A stretch of DNA of 64,000 bases from Clostridium senegalense JC122 (GCF_000285575.1 NZ_HE611050.1:1561201-1625200), one strand, 5' to 3'. Shown: positions 47,096-56,698, counted from the first letter of the stretch. Notes: generated from the sequence alone by a model not told the origin. Made by a program: numbers and translations.

Positions 47096-47748
47096 TTAAA
47101 CATATAATTTACATCTCATTTTTTCATTAAATTCAGTCCAATTACCTATTTGTGTATCAGCTTTTATTGTTTTTATTTTATTCATTATACAATCTAAATA
47201 GTCTGCATGATGAACTATGTAGGCTTCTTGACTATTTGGCGATTTAGGAGAACCATATTTAACTTCTCCGTGATGTTGAACAATGCACCCTCTTATTCTA
47301 CATTTTAAATCTTCATCATAAAATTCTGTTTTTGAATTTAAGGCTTCTTCTATCATATTCATACCTATTACTATATGACCTTCCATTTCACCGCGAAGAG
47401 TTGTACTAAAGTCTTGGTTATACTCATAAATTTTACCTATGTCATGCAACTTTGCCGATAATATAGCAATCTCTTTATGACTGCAATCATACCTATAACA
47501 TAAATTTCTTGTAATTTCCATAACATCTAAGGTATGTTTTGCAAGGCCACCTGAGTAAACATGGTGCTCTTTCCCACCAATAGATTTTTGAAAATTTATC
47601 AAAAAATTTTTGTTATGGAAAAAATATTTATCTAGTTCAATAATTTGTGGATTTTTAAATTCTAGCTCTGATATTTTTTTAAACTATTCATTATATCATC
47701 AATAGATTCATTTATATTATTTTTAATAATCAATTTTTCATTATTCAT
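47096..47748 (-). pseudogene. HD-domain hydrolase (YhaM-like) with one-base frameshift
   Basis: From the ATG at 47748 (GGAG eight bases ahead) 28 codons read to a TAG. Adding one A to the A7 run at 47677-47671 joins this to the long frame that ends at 47096. The restored product is about 217 residues. The HD phosphohydrolase core is intact: GGLAKHTLDVM, SAKLHDIGKIYEY and IVQHHGEVKYGSPKSPNSQEAYIVHHADYLD. This is the catalytic half of YhaM-type 3'-5' exoribonucleases without the OB fold. A functional shorter form from an internal TTG at 47602 is possible but has no ribosome site. Confidence 0.7.
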
Positions 47749-47824
47749 AATTACAACTCCTATAAAACTTTTTTACCTTCTTTTAGTTTGTTTTATAAAA
47801 GCTGTTTTTATCCATAACTATAGA

Positions 47825-48445
47825 TTATTCTGTATATTCATTTACAATTTTTCTAATTAACTTTTTAATAGTACTTGCTTCTGCTACCAATGTCATTACT
47901 ATTAAAAATATTATAATTCTTTCATATTCATCTTCTTTAAATTCCTTATCTTTAAAATATGAAATCAACTGTCCTTTATCTCCAAATCTATCATTTATTA
48001 ATAGATTGCTAAAACTATTTTTTTGCATATCAGAAAAAACCTTATATGTCTCTTCCCATGATAATATGTCATCTTCTCTATCGTTAATCTCATTAAATGC
48101 AAGTCTAAATACACTTCTTATCTCTTCTGTTGTAAGTATTGGTCTCATATAACTCAAAAGTACAAGTTGTATTAAATGCAGTTTAGTATATCCCCTCTTT
48201 TTTCCATCTTCAGGCTTTGAAATAACTTCACTTTTTATATAATTTTGTAGTATATTATTAGTAAAATTATCATCATCAAATTGATCATTAAGATAATCTT
48301 TAACTTGTGATAAAAACAAATCATATTGTGGTAAATCCTCATATGATATAATGCTTTTTTCTGAAACTTCTTCAGATAGTTTTGAGATTTTATCTAAAAC
48401 ATCTTTTACAATTGATTCGCCAATTCTTTTGTTATCATATTCCAT
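47825..48445 (-). CDS. DUF1836 domain protein
   Basis: A 206-residue protein with a MerR-like helical core characteristic of DUF1836: KPEDGKKRGYTKLHLIQLVLLSYMRPILTTEEIRSVFRLAF (segments around residues 80-120). The C-terminal part is helical with a hydrophobic patch. The family is spread among Clostridia and is of unknown function, possibly DNA binding. The start 48445 follows AGAGGTGAT; the in-frame ATG at 48475 lies before that site. It is adjacent to the 1.3 kb intergenic region with DnaA boxes. Confidence 0.85.
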   Translation of the reverse strand: MEYDNKRIGESIVKDVLDKISKLSEEVSEKSIISYEDLPQYDLFLSQVKDYLNDQFDDDNFTNNILQNYIKSEVISKPEDGKKRGYTKLHLIQLVLLSYMRPILTTEEIRSVFRLAFNEINDREDDILSWEETYKVFSDMQKNSFSNLLINDRFGDKGQLISYFKDKEFKEDEYERIIIFLIVMTLVAEASTIKKLIRKIVNEYTE

Positions 48446-48741
48446 TTTATCACCTCTATTTTGTTTACTTTCCACTTTGTAATCATATTATATGTTATAA
48501 CTAAACTTATTACAAATTATTTTCAACCACTAAATATGGAACTTCCATAATTTTAAATTTAATACTGTATTTTGTATTAAATTATTTTTTAGTTTTTGAA
48601 TGAATTAAGGTTATAACTTGTATACTTATGACTTTAGTATTAATATTTTAATTTACTACATTTTTTTACAAATTGAATCCTAGGAAATAATTTATTTCAT
48701 TATTTATTTACTGTTTAATTGATTTATAGTTATTTACATAC

Positions 48742-48904
48742 TTATCCACTATTCTTAACAAGTTATCAACAAAATATGTTGATAACTTTTCTAATATCTA
48801 AGCCATTATCCAAGACTTTGTAAAACGCATGTGGAAAAAGTTGCTTTTTAATCCACATTATCCACAATATGCCTGTGTATAAGTTGTTATTTTTTTGTGG
48901 AAAT
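48742..48904. promoter_or_regulatory. DnaA-box cluster B
   Basis: Perfect TTATNCACA copies are at 48858-48866 (TTATCCACA) and, on the minus strand, 48882-48874 (TTATACACA). One-mismatch copies are TTATCCACT at 48742-48750, TTATCAACA at 48763-48771 and TTATCAACA on the minus strand at 48785-48777. TGTGGAAAA near 48830 is a further weak one. All fall within about 160 bases. Confidence 0.7.
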
Positions 48905-49609
48905 AATTGAAATTCCTCCGTCAATTTATTGTATAAATTGTCTTTTCTATATATTATACATAGCATTATACTTCATATTATGATATAAATTTTGATTTTG
49001 TCGAATAAATTAAATACATTCTATAACATTTCATATAATTAAGGTTGACTTTTTTAATTTACCTTTTCAATATTTTATTTTACTTATGTACAATGATGTT
49101 TTATATTTAAAATCAAAATATAACAAGATAAACTAAATAATAAAGTATACTTAAAATTCTATTATAATCTTATTACTTATATATTAATTTATTTTAATAA
49201 AAGACGATTAATTTATTATTGATTAAAAATAAATTTCACTTAACCTTTCTATGATAAATATATTCAATTCTTAAATAATTATTATTAGTTTTTTTATATT
49301 TATTTTAATAAAATAATTTACTTTAAATTCCTATAACTTAAATTAATATTTACATAATATTTTTATTTTTTATTTTTTATAAATTTTTATTTTTTTAAGG
49401 ATTTTCTTGTTTTATTAATCTTATTCTTTCTCTATTATTCTTTTCTTTTCGACATTTTTCACGTAAATATACATCTTATTACATTTGTTTTTATTTTTTA
49501 CATTTATTTATTCTTTACTTTCAATTAGAATTAATAATAAACTCTTTAAATGCCTATATACCAATGTTTTTACTAATTCAAATATTTATATTTTTCATTT
49601 GAAAGCATA

Positions 49610-49638
49610 TTGACATTTGTATAATATGGTAGTATATT
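49610..49638 (+). promoter_or_regulatory. abrB promoter
   Basis: TTGACA (49610-49615) and TATATT (49633-49638) with a 17-base spacer. Confidence 0.75.
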
Positions 49639-49772
49639 AACTATAGATGGAATTTAGTAGAAATTTTGTAACTTTATAATAATATGTTATCGACATTCTC
49701 TGCTAAATATACATAGATTTTTCAATATATATGATTTTTTTGTCGAATATTTACGTTGGGAGGAACTTAATT

Positions 49773-50015
49773 ATGAAATCAACTGGAGTTGTAAGAAGAG
49801 TAGATGAACTTGGAAGAATTGTTATACCTGTGGAATTAAGAAGAACTTTAAACATAGGTGAAAAAGATGCATTAGAGATATACGTAGATGGTGAGCAAAT
49901 AATATTAAAAAAATATGAGCCTGCTTGTATTTTCTGTGGAGATGCTAGAGACGTTATAAATTATAAATCTAAAAACATTTGTAAAAACTGCTTAAATGCG
50001 TTAAAATCAGAATAA
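49773..50015 (+). CDS. abrB: AbrB family transition-state regulator
   Basis: An 80-residue DNA-binding regulator. The SpoVT-AbrB swapped-hairpin fold is clear: MKSTGVVRRVDELGRIVIPVELRRTL and EKDALEIYVDGEQIILKKY. After it comes a short Cys motif, CIFCGDA...CKNC, a possible zinc site typical of clostridial AbrB. The protein controls exit from growth into sporulation. The start at 49773 has TGGGAGGAAC. It is transcribed opposite to rsmI and trmN6, unlike in Bacillus. Confidence 0.93.
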   Translation: MKSTGVVRRVDELGRIVIPVELRRTLNIGEKDALEIYVDGEQIILKKYEPACIFCGDARDVINYKSKNICKNCLNALKSE

Positions 50016-50020
50016 TAATA

Positions 50021-50048
50021 AAAAGCACTAGAATTTCTAGTGCTTTTT
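50021..50048 (+). terminator. terminator after abrB
   Basis: AAAAGCACTAGAA/TTTCTAGTGCTTTTT hairpin. Confidence 0.85.
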
Positions 50049-50159
50049 ATTATTTACATATTATTAACAAATTAATTTGCATTTTGTAATCTTTTCTTAA
50101 CTTTATTCTTATTATTAAATAGTACAATTTAATTAAGCAAATATACCAAATCCTTTAAT

Positions 50160-50196
50160 ATAATAAATAAGAGTCACTATTAAAATGACTCTTATT
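50160..50196 (-). terminator. terminator after the NlpC/P60 gene
   Basis: AATAAGAGTCA/TGACTCTTATT hairpin with a T-rich tail on the minus strand. Confidence 0.75.
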
Positions 50197-50219
50197 TATA
50201 TAATCTATATTCTATAAAA

Positions 50220-51407
50220 TTATACTATTCTTCTTGCTGCACAATAACCAAATCCTAATGTAGATATTTTTACAACGTCACCTGTTTGAGGTGCATGTAT
50301 GTATTGTCCTCCACCTACATATATACCTACATGGTCTATGCCACCTTCATAGCTAAAGAAAACTAAATCTCCTGGAGCTAAGTCTGTTACTTGTGAACCT
50401 TGGTTAATTTGAGTGTATGTTGTTCTTGTTATATCTATACCAAAATGAGCATAAACATATTGTGTAAATCCAGAACAATCAAATCCAGATGGAGTAGTTC
50501 CACCCCAAACATAAGGAACTCCTTGGAATTGCATAGCATAATCTACTATAGCTTGTCCAGTAGCACTTGCTGGTATTTCTGTTCCTCCACCGTTATTTGA
50601 TGATCCACCATTGTTAGAACTTCCGCCATTATTAGAGCTTCCACCATTGTTTGATGATCCACCATTATTTCCTGAACCTTGAGAAGATGTTTCTCCTCCT
50701 CTTGATACTCTTTGTTGTTCTTGTTGTTGTGCTAAAGCTAACTCATATGCTTCCTTATCTGATTTTAGCTTTTCTAATTCAGCAGATGCTTTATCTTGCT
50801 CTTTTTTTGCGGCTTGAGATTTTTCATTATAAGCACTCTTTTGAGTTTCTAATTCTTTCATTTTTTGGTCATTTTCTGATTTTAATGCAACTAATTCTTG
50901 TTGTTTAGCTTCTAATGTATCTTTTTCTTTTTGTAATGCATTTTTCTTAGAAGTTAACTCTGTCATTAGTTCTTTATCATAATTTATTATTTGCTTTATA
51001 TTCTCAAGTCTAGAAACTAATTCTGAAAATCCATTTGAGTCTAAAAGAACTTCTACATACGTATCCATTCCATTCATGTACATAGATCTCATTCTTTCTC
51101 TAAATAGATCCTCTTCTTCAGCCATATTTTTTTCTGTTTTTTCAACACTAGCAGCTGTATCTTTTATTGTTTTCTCTGTCTTTTCTATTTTGCTATTAGT
51201 TTCGTCTATATTCACCATTAAGTTTGATATTTCGTTATCTAGTTTTTGAATTTGTCCATTTATTTGGTCTAACTTTTCTTGAGCACTTTTATATTCATTA
51301 GCTTTAGCATTTATTTCACTATCACTTGGTGCTGCCATAGCTATGCTACTCATGCTTGATGTTGCAATGACCATTGCTGTAGCTATTGCTACTATTTTTC
51401 TATTCAA
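50220..51407 (-). CDS. secreted NlpC/P60 peptidoglycan hydrolase with coiled coil
   Basis: A 395-residue secreted cell-wall hydrolase. The signal peptide is residues 1-25 (ending AMA). A long coiled coil (about 30-230, EKTEKTIKDTAASVEKTEKN) of the PcsB/SagA type follows, then a Ser/Gly/Asn linker with the repeat NNGGSS, then the NlpC/P60 domain (about 280-395) with the catalytic Cys in PSGFDCSGFTQYVYAHF and the His in DHVGIYVGGGQYIHAP. Such enzymes cleave the stem peptide during division. The start follows GGGAGGGATC. It is a single gene. Confidence 0.93.
   Translation of the reverse strand: MNRKIVAIATAMVIATSSMSSIAMAAPSDSEINAKANEYKSAQEKLDQINGQIQKLDNEISNLMVNIDETNSKIEKTEKTIKDTAASVEKTEKNMAEEEDLFRERMRSMYMNGMDTYVEVLLDSNGFSELVSRLENIKQIINYDKELMTELTSKKNALQKEKDTLEAKQQELVALKSENDQKMKELETQKSAYNEKSQAAKKEQDKASAELEKLKSDKEAYELALAQQQEQQRVSRGGETSSQGSGNNGGSSNNGGSSNNGGSSNNGGSSNNGGGTEIPASATGQAIVDYAMQFQGVPYVWGGTTPSGFDCSGFTQYVYAHFGIDITRTTYTQINQGSQVTDLAPGDLVFFSYEGGIDHVGIYVGGGQYIHAPQTGDVVKISTLGFGYCAARRIV
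50586..50675 (-). repeat. 18-base tandem repeat coding for NNGGSS linker
   Basis: Five near-identical 18-base units inside the P60 gene give SSNNGG repeats. A likely expansion/contraction tract. Confidence 0.8.
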
Positions 51408-51580
51408 ATCAAGATCCCTCCCCTATAAAATTTCTTTTTAATTATACCATTAAACCTATCAATAACTCAACATTTCTCAATCTTTTTGTTTTGTTTTGTT
51501 ACAAAAACTTTACGTTTTCTTCATTGTTATGGTACAATAAGCCATTTAATCCAATAAAAAATATACTGTTTTGTAATTTT

Positions 51581-52423
51581 TTATATATCTATGGAATGTT
51601 TGTAAACTTCTGATTTATTTAATTTTCTATCTTTGGCTACTTGTTTTATAGAATCTTTTTTACTCAAGCCTTCCTTTATATATGATTTTATATGTTCTTC
51701 AATAGATAAGTCTTCCCACTTAGACATTTCTTCTTTTTCTATGTCTTCCTTGCTTTTTCCTTCTACCACTAAAACATATTCACCTCTTGGAGAATTTTCA
51801 TTATAAAATTTAATAGCATCTTCTAATGGTAACCTTATTATTTCCTCATATAACTTAGTAAGCTCTCTACATATAGATATTTTTCTATTTCCTAAATGCT
51901 CACATAAAAATTCTAAGGTATTTAATAGTCTATGAGGTGCTTCATAAAATATTAAACTTTCTGTTCTATCTTTTAAATCTTCTATTATAGGCTTTCTTTC
52001 TTTGTTTTCTCTTGGTAAAAAACCTCTAAATAAAAATTTAGTAGTATCTAGTCCTGAATATACTAAAGCTGTTGTTATAGCTGTTGCTCCTGGTAAAACT
52101 TCAAAGCTTAAATTTTCCTCTATACATTTTTTCACTATAACTTCTCCTGGATCTGATATTCCTGGAGTTCCTGCATCACTTATTATAGCTACATTTTTAC
52201 CTTCTTTTAGCATATCTATTATAGTTTCACTTTTCCCATTTTCATTATGCTTATGATAACTTATTAAAGATTTTTTTATTCCAAAGTAATTAAGTAGTTT
52301 TAAGCTTTGTCTTGTATCTTCACAAGCTATTATATCTGCATTTTTTAATGTATCTACAGCTCTAAATGTCATATCTTTTAAATTTCCTATGGGAGTAGGA
52401 ACTAAATATAATTTTCCACTCAT
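51581..52423 (-). CDS. rsmI: 16S rRNA (cytidine-2'-O)-methyltransferase
   Basis: A 280-residue methylase of 16S rRNA C1402. The SAM tetrapyrrole-methylase fold is shown by LYLVPTPIGNLKDMTFRAV at the N-terminus, EDTRQSLKLL, SDAGTPGISDPGE (about residue 82) and PGATAITTAL. The ATG at 52423 has AAGGGTGAT ahead. It sits 25 bases after trmN6, the same partnership as yabB-yabC in Bacillus. Confidence 0.95.
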   Translation of the reverse strand: MSGKLYLVPTPIGNLKDMTFRAVDTLKNADIIACEDTRQSLKLLNYFGIKKSLISYHKHNENGKSETIIDMLKEGKNVAIISDAGTPGISDPGEVIVKKCIEENLSFEVLPGATAITTALVYSGLDTTKFLFRGFLPRENKERKPIIEDLKDRTESLIFYEAPHRLLNTLEFLCEHLGNRKISICRELTKLYEEIIRLPLEDAIKFYNENSPRGEYVLVVEGKSKEDIEKEEMSKWEDLSIEEHIKSYIKEGLSKKDSIKQVAKDRKLNKSEVYKHSIDI

Positions 52424-52447
52424 CTTTATCACCCTTTGCTTTTTTAA

Positions 52448-53191
52448 TCAAATACTATCACTATTGTACATCTTTATAATTTCATCGCTATATGTTCCAT
52501 CAGCATTATGAACATTTAGTGGGTCATCCCATTTTAAAAAAGCTCCTCCATCTCTTTGTCCTTCTACTAGCACAATATTAGGAGCTTTATTAGGTACAGG
52601 ATGTACCATTCTCACTCTTTTAGGTTCAATTTTATGTTTTCTCATAACTGTAAATATATCAGCCAATCTATCTGGTCTATGTACCATGAAAAATCTTCCA
52701 TTGTCCTTTAATAAAATTCTAGCAGCTACTATAACATCTTCTAGATTACAACAAACCTCATGTCTTGCTATAGCTAATCTATCCGTAGGATTTACAATAC
52801 CTGAATTAAATAACTTATAAGGTGGATTAACAGTAATTACATCTGCTTTTTCTATTTTTTTAAGCATATTTATATTTGTTAAATCACCTTCTAAAAATTT
52901 AACTCTATCATTTAAGTTATTTAAATTAGATGTTCTATTTGCCATATCTACAAACTCTTTTTGAATCTCTATTCCTAATATATTTTTACATTCTGTTTTA
53001 CCAGATATTATAAAAGGTATTATTCCAGTTCCTGTACACAAATCTATGACTCTATGATTCCTCTTAACTTTTGAAAAATTTGCTAACATCACTGCATCTA
53101 CACCAAATCTAAAGCCTTCTTTTTTCTGTATAACCTTTATTCCCTTTAACTGCAAATCATCTAAAGTTTCATCACTTTTTATAATATCCAT
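52448..53191 (-). CDS. trmN6: tRNA1(Val) (adenine-N6)-methyltransferase
   Basis: A 247-residue SAM-dependent methylase. Motif I is VIDLCTGTGIIPFII (about 49-63) and the catalytic NPPY is near 125. It corresponds to YabB/TrmN6, which modifies adenosine of tRNA-Val in E. coli; exact tRNA target here is inferred. It is the first gene of a pair with rsmI. Confidence 0.9.
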   Translation of the reverse strand: MDIIKSDETLDDLQLKGIKVIQKKEGFRFGVDAVMLANFSKVKRNHRVIDLCTGTGIIPFIISGKTECKNILGIEIQKEFVDMANRTSNLNNLNDRVKFLEGDLTNINMLKKIEKADVITVNPPYKLFNSGIVNPTDRLAIARHEVCCNLEDVIVAARILLKDNGRFFMVHRPDRLADIFTVMRKHKIEPKRVRMVHPVPNKAPNIVLVEGQRDGGAFLKWDDPLNVHNADGTYSDEIIKMYNSDSI

Positions 53192-53599
53192 ACTTAAGCC
53201 TCATTTCTAATTTAAATTAGTCATTATATACTTTTATATTATGTATACATACAACATACCATATTTTAATAAAATATGCTTTTTAGTCAATATCTATTTT
53301 AGTATTAAAATAAATATTTTAACATTAAATCTATTAATTTATAAAATAATATTAATAAATTTAAATTTAATTTTAAATTTATATTTTAAATTTCAAAATT
53401 AAAATGTTTACATATCATTTATTCGCATAATTAGTCTAAATTCCTCTTTAAAGTTTCAATACATTCGTTTTTTCTAAATTAAACTACATTATTTCTATAA
53501 TATTATAAATTACTTCTCTTATTTCCATTAGTATATTATTTAAAAATGTAATAGAATATACATGGTATTGTATTTACTGTATATGTTACGGAAGAGAGC
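53192..53599. other. intergenic region between trmN6 and lrgA
   Basis: About 400 AT-rich bases between divergent genes. No RNA gene or repeat is evident. Confidence 0.5.
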
Positions 53600-53983
53600 G
53601 TGATAAATTTGAAAATCTTAAAACAATTAGCAATTATATTTTTTATTACATTTTTAGGTGAAGCTGTTAGTAGATTACTTCATTTACCTATTCCAGGTAA
53701 TGTAATAGGTATGCTTCTTTTATTAGTTGCACTACTAACCAATATTTTAAAAACGGAAGCTATCGAAGAGGTTTCTAATTATCTTTTAAATAACTTAGCA
53801 TTTTTCTTTGTGCCTGCAAGTATTGGAATACTAGGTTGTTTAGATATATTAAAAGGCAGTGTTATAAAAATTTTATTAGTATGTGTTATATCTACAAGTT
53901 TAGTTCTTATTGTTACTGCTTACACAGTTCAACTACTTACAAAAGTATTAGAAAAGAAAAATATCATTAAGGAGGAACAATAA
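53600..53983 (+). CDS. CidA/LrgA family holin-like protein
   Basis: A 127-residue membrane protein with four segments. The conserved LGEAVSRLLHLPIPGNVIGM block is near residues 19-38. CidA/LrgA proteins are holin-like and modulate murein hydrolase release and lysis. The start may be GTG at 53600 or TTG at 53609; both lie near GGAAGAG. It is followed within five bases by lrgB, the usual pair. No LytS/LytR regulator is near. Confidence 0.88.
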   Translation: MINLKILKQLAIIFFITFLGEAVSRLLHLPIPGNVIGMLLLLVALLTNILKTEAIEEVSNYLLNNLAFFFVPASIGILGCLDILKGSVIKILLVCVISTSLVLIVTAYTVQLLTKVLEKKNIIKEEQ

Positions 53984-53987
53984 TATA

Positions 53988-54689
53988 ATGAAAGAACTAT
54001 TATCAACACCAATTTTTGTTATGTTTTTAACACTATCTACATACATATTTGCACAATATATACAAAAAAAGACTAAATTAGTTTTATTAAACCCATTATT
54101 AATATCTATGGTTATTATAATGGCTGTACTAATAATCTTTAAGATTCCTCTTGAAGATTATCAAAATGGTACAAGCATGATAACATTTTTTCTAACACCA
54201 TCAACTATAATTTTAGCAGTTCCTTTATATAAAAAGATAGAATTATTGAAGAAACATGCACTTCCAATATTTATTGGAATAACTGTAGGAACTTTTGTTG
54301 GAATGATTTCTATAATTGTATTATGTAAAATTTTTGGAATAAGTGGAAATATAGCATTATCATTAATACCTAAGTCAGTTACTACACCTATTGGTGTTGA
54401 AGTTTCAAAACAACTTGGAGGTATACCTGCTATAACAATATCAGCTATAATAATTACTGGAATAATTGGAGCTATATTATCTCCTGTTATCTGTAATGTT
54501 TGTAAGATAAAGCATAGCGTTGCTATAGGTCTTGGTATTGGAACATCTGCGCATGCCCTTGGAACAAGTAAAGCACTAGAGATGGGTGAAGTTGAAGGCG
54601 CCATGAGTGGACTTTCTATTGGAATCGCAGGACTAATAACAGTTCTTCTTAGTCCTATTATACTAAAAATATTTAACTTAATTATGTAA
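53988..54689 (+). CDS. LrgB/CidB family membrane protein
   Basis: A 233-residue membrane protein with seven or eight segments. The conserved block SLIPKSVTTPIGVEVSKQLGG is near residues 125-145, and GIGTSAHALGTSKALEMGEVEGAMS near 180-205, both family hallmarks. It is coupled with the LrgA-type gene. In plant and bacterial relatives these proteins export glycolate or pyruvate, so a transport role is possible. Confidence 0.93.
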   Translation: MKELLSTPIFVMFLTLSTYIFAQYIQKKTKLVLLNPLLISMVIIMAVLIIFKIPLEDYQNGTSMITFFLTPSTIILAVPLYKKIELLKKHALPIFIGITVGTFVGMISIIVLCKIFGISGNIALSLIPKSVTTPIGVEVSKQLGGIPAITISAIIITGIIGAILSPVICNVCKIKHSVAIGLGIGTSAHALGTSKALEMGEVEGAMSGLSIGIAGLITVLLSPIILKIFNLIM

Positions 54690-54750
54690 TAAGTTAACAC
54701 TTAATTTAATATGAATAAAATATACTATATAATTAGTGAAGGTATATTTT

Positions 54751-55410
54751 ATGGAAATGATTTTATATCCTTTTAAAGGTGTAGTCTTTGATGAAAGCAT
54801 CTCTATACTTTTGGATGCTTCATTTTTACTAAGTTTAGTATATGATGATGATCCAAAACACTCAGAGTGTATAGAGGTTCTAAGAAAAATTATGTTAGGC
54901 AAAAGTACCCTTTATATAACTTCAATAATCTCTTGCGAGGTTTTAAATCAGATTATGTATAAAGTATTTATGATAGATGTGCAGTATAAAATAACAAAGG
55001 CTACTCCATTTAATACTCCAAATAATATTAAATGTATTATATCTACTTTTAATAAATATGATAGAAAATCATTAAAAGAAAAACGAGCTTCTAAAGTTGT
55101 GGATATACCCTATAAAAAATATTTTGATAACTTATCTAAAAATGCTTTGAGAAAAAATTTGCTTAACATATATTATAAAACAGCTGTTAATATGCATACT
55201 CAATTAGAACATACATTAAAATTTAATTATCTAGATATTAATGATATTTGCATGATTAAAACAAAAGAATTGATGATGACTCATAATATTGCAGTTAATG
55301 ATGCTACTATATTAGCCGCTGCCGAATGTTATAACATTAATTTTCTTTTAACTTTAGATAGTGATTTTCTATATGCAGATACATCATCTGTACAAATATT
55401 AAAAATTTAG
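54751..55410 (+). CDS. PIN-domain protein
   Basis: A 219-residue protein. A PIN-like nuclease fold is suggested by the acidic LLDASFLLSLVYDDDPKH near the start (Asp residues) and the C-terminal VNDATILAAAECYNINFLLTLDSDF. A large central insertion (KYDRKSLKEKRASKVVD onward) makes it longer than VapC toxins (about 130). No antitoxin gene is next to it, so it may be a stand-alone RNase. ATG at 54751 is preferred, with GAAGG eight bases ahead. Confidence 0.7.
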   Translation: MEMILYPFKGVVFDESISILLDASFLLSLVYDDDPKHSECIEVLRKIMLGKSTLYITSIISCEVLNQIMYKVFMIDVQYKITKATPFNTPNNIKCIISTFNKYDRKSLKEKRASKVVDIPYKKYFDNLSKNALRKNLLNIYYKTAVNMHTQLEHTLKFNYLDINDICMIKTKELMMTHNIAVNDATILAAAECYNINFLLTLDSDFLYADTSSVQILKI

Positions 55411-55411
55411 C

Positions 55412-55444
55412 CTTACTAATTTTATTAGTAAGGCTCTTTTTTTA
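55412..55444. terminator. bidirectional terminator
   Basis: GCCTTACTAA/TTAGTAAGGC hairpin with T-run on the plus strand and A-run before it. Confidence 0.85.
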
Positions 55445-56110
55445 TTTAGATGGTATTTCAAGTACGTCTCCTACTTTTATAGCATTTTCATCTTTTATGT
55501 TATTATGTTCTTTTATTTCTTTTACAGCTTCTTTTACAGCTACATTCGGCATCTTTTCTTGAGCTATACTATAAAGACTATCACCTTTTTTAATTTTATA
55601 TTCCATTCCTGTTACATCTTTATTATCGCTGCTTTGTTTAGTTGTACTTTGACTTTCTAAAGCTACTTCATAAGGTATAACTATTTGTTGTCCTGAAATT
55701 ACACTAGTACTATTTTTTAAATCATTTCTTTTTACAATAGTATCAATTACTTCTTTAGTATCAAAACTTGGCATATATGCTGAAGCTATACTATATAAAG
55801 TATCATTCTTCTTAATTGTGTATACTCCTTCTTTAACTTCTTCTGTTTTACTTGTACTTTTCTCCTGTTTTTTGTTTTCTTTTTGTTCTTCATTTGCTTT
55901 AGAATTATTCTTATTTTCTAAGTTATTTTTATTCTTTTCATTTTCTTTTTGTAAATTTTCTTTTGATTGCTTTTCTTCCATTTTTACATTTTTGGATTCA
56001 TTAATAACTATTTCTTTTTCATTTTTACCAATAAAATTTACAGTTACTAGTACTCCTACTAAAACAACTAAGCATGTTGTTGTTGCTATTAACCCCTTTT
56101 TTAATTTCAT
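55442..56110 (-). CDS. anchored protein with two LysM domains
   Basis: A 222-residue protein with an N-terminal membrane segment (about 5-24), a highly charged Lys/Glu/Asn linker, then two LysM peptidoglycan-binding domains: YTIKKNDTLYSIASAYMP near residues 97-114 and YKIKKGDSLYSIAQEKMP near 171-188. It probably attaches to the cell wall and has no catalytic domain. Single gene. Confidence 0.9.
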   Translation of the reverse strand: MKLKKGLIATTTCLVVLVGVLVTVNFIGKNEKEIVINESKNVKMEEKQSKENLQKENEKNKNNLENKNNSKANEEQKENKKQEKSTSKTEEVKEGVYTIKKNDTLYSIASAYMPSFDTKEVIDTIVKRNDLKNSTSVISGQQIVIPYEVALESQSTTKQSSDNKDVTGMEYKIKKGDSLYSIAQEKMPNVAVKEAVKEIKEHNNIKDENAIKVGDVLEIPSK

Positions 56111-56218
56111 ATTTATTACACCTCTCTAAATTATAAATTCTATTTAAATAATTAACAAAAATATTTTTTTTATACACTTTTACCATATTTTTATTTATTT
56201 TATTTTAAAATATAAATA

Positions 56219-56249
56219 AAAACACTTAGAATAAGTCTAAGTGTTCTTA
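56219..56249 (-). terminator. terminator after the UPF0180 gene
   Basis: AACACTTAGA/TCTAAGTGTT hairpin with AT-rich flanks on both sides. Confidence 0.75.
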
Positions 56250-56254
56250 TTTTT

Positions 56255-56506
56255 TTAATTATTATCTAATTGATTTTTTATTTCTTGTGGTGTCATTCCA
56301 TCTGCATTAATCATTTGTGCCTTAACTTCAGTATCTTCTATACCCATAAAGTTTTCATTTTCACCAGTAATTATTACAGCGTCAAATTTATTTAAAAATT
56401 TAGATGTATTTTCTTTAGCTCCATCAAATTCTCTAACTGTATAACCTTCTTGATTTAAAAAGCTTTTTACTGGATTTAAACCCTTTTGTACAGCTACTTT
56501 CTTCAT
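56255..56506 (-). CDS. UPF0180 family protein
   Basis: An 83-residue protein with the family start VQKGLNPVKSFLNQEGYTV, a central FDAVIITGENENFMGIEDT and a C-terminal ADGMTPQEI. The family (Bacillus YkuS) is conserved in spore formers with no known function. It is a single gene with AGGAGTG ahead. Confidence 0.9.
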   Translation of the reverse strand: MKKVAVQKGLNPVKSFLNQEGYTVREFDGAKENTSKFLNKFDAVIITGENENFMGIEDTEVKAQMINADGMTPQEIKNQLDNN

Positions 56507-56698
56507 TATTTAACACTCCTTTATACTTTAATCCTTTTATATTATTCTCTGAGTGTACATAATATATTCAAGTTCAATTTATAATATTAAATTTATAATT
56601 ACATTAAAAATTATAAATTTAAAGTTATTTTGTGATATAATTTTAATGCATCTTTAATAGATGTGGGTGGGCGAGGGAAAATAAAACGAGGTCGTAAA

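Larger units (their letters stand above)
48446..49772. other. 1.3 kb intergenic region between DUF1836 and abrB genes
   Basis: Extremely AT-rich. It contains DnaA-box cluster B (48742-48904) and the abrB promoter (49610-49638). No convincing coding sequence is present; a 66-codon minus-strand frame at 48766-48966 lies inside the box cluster and lacks a good start site. Confidence 0.6.

Noticed and set aside
48766..48966. 66-codon minus-strand open frame
   Set aside because: Lies across the DnaA-box cluster, has no ribosome site or recognisable protein.
54161..54700. 179-codon minus-strand open frame
   Set aside because: Antisense of the LrgB gene.
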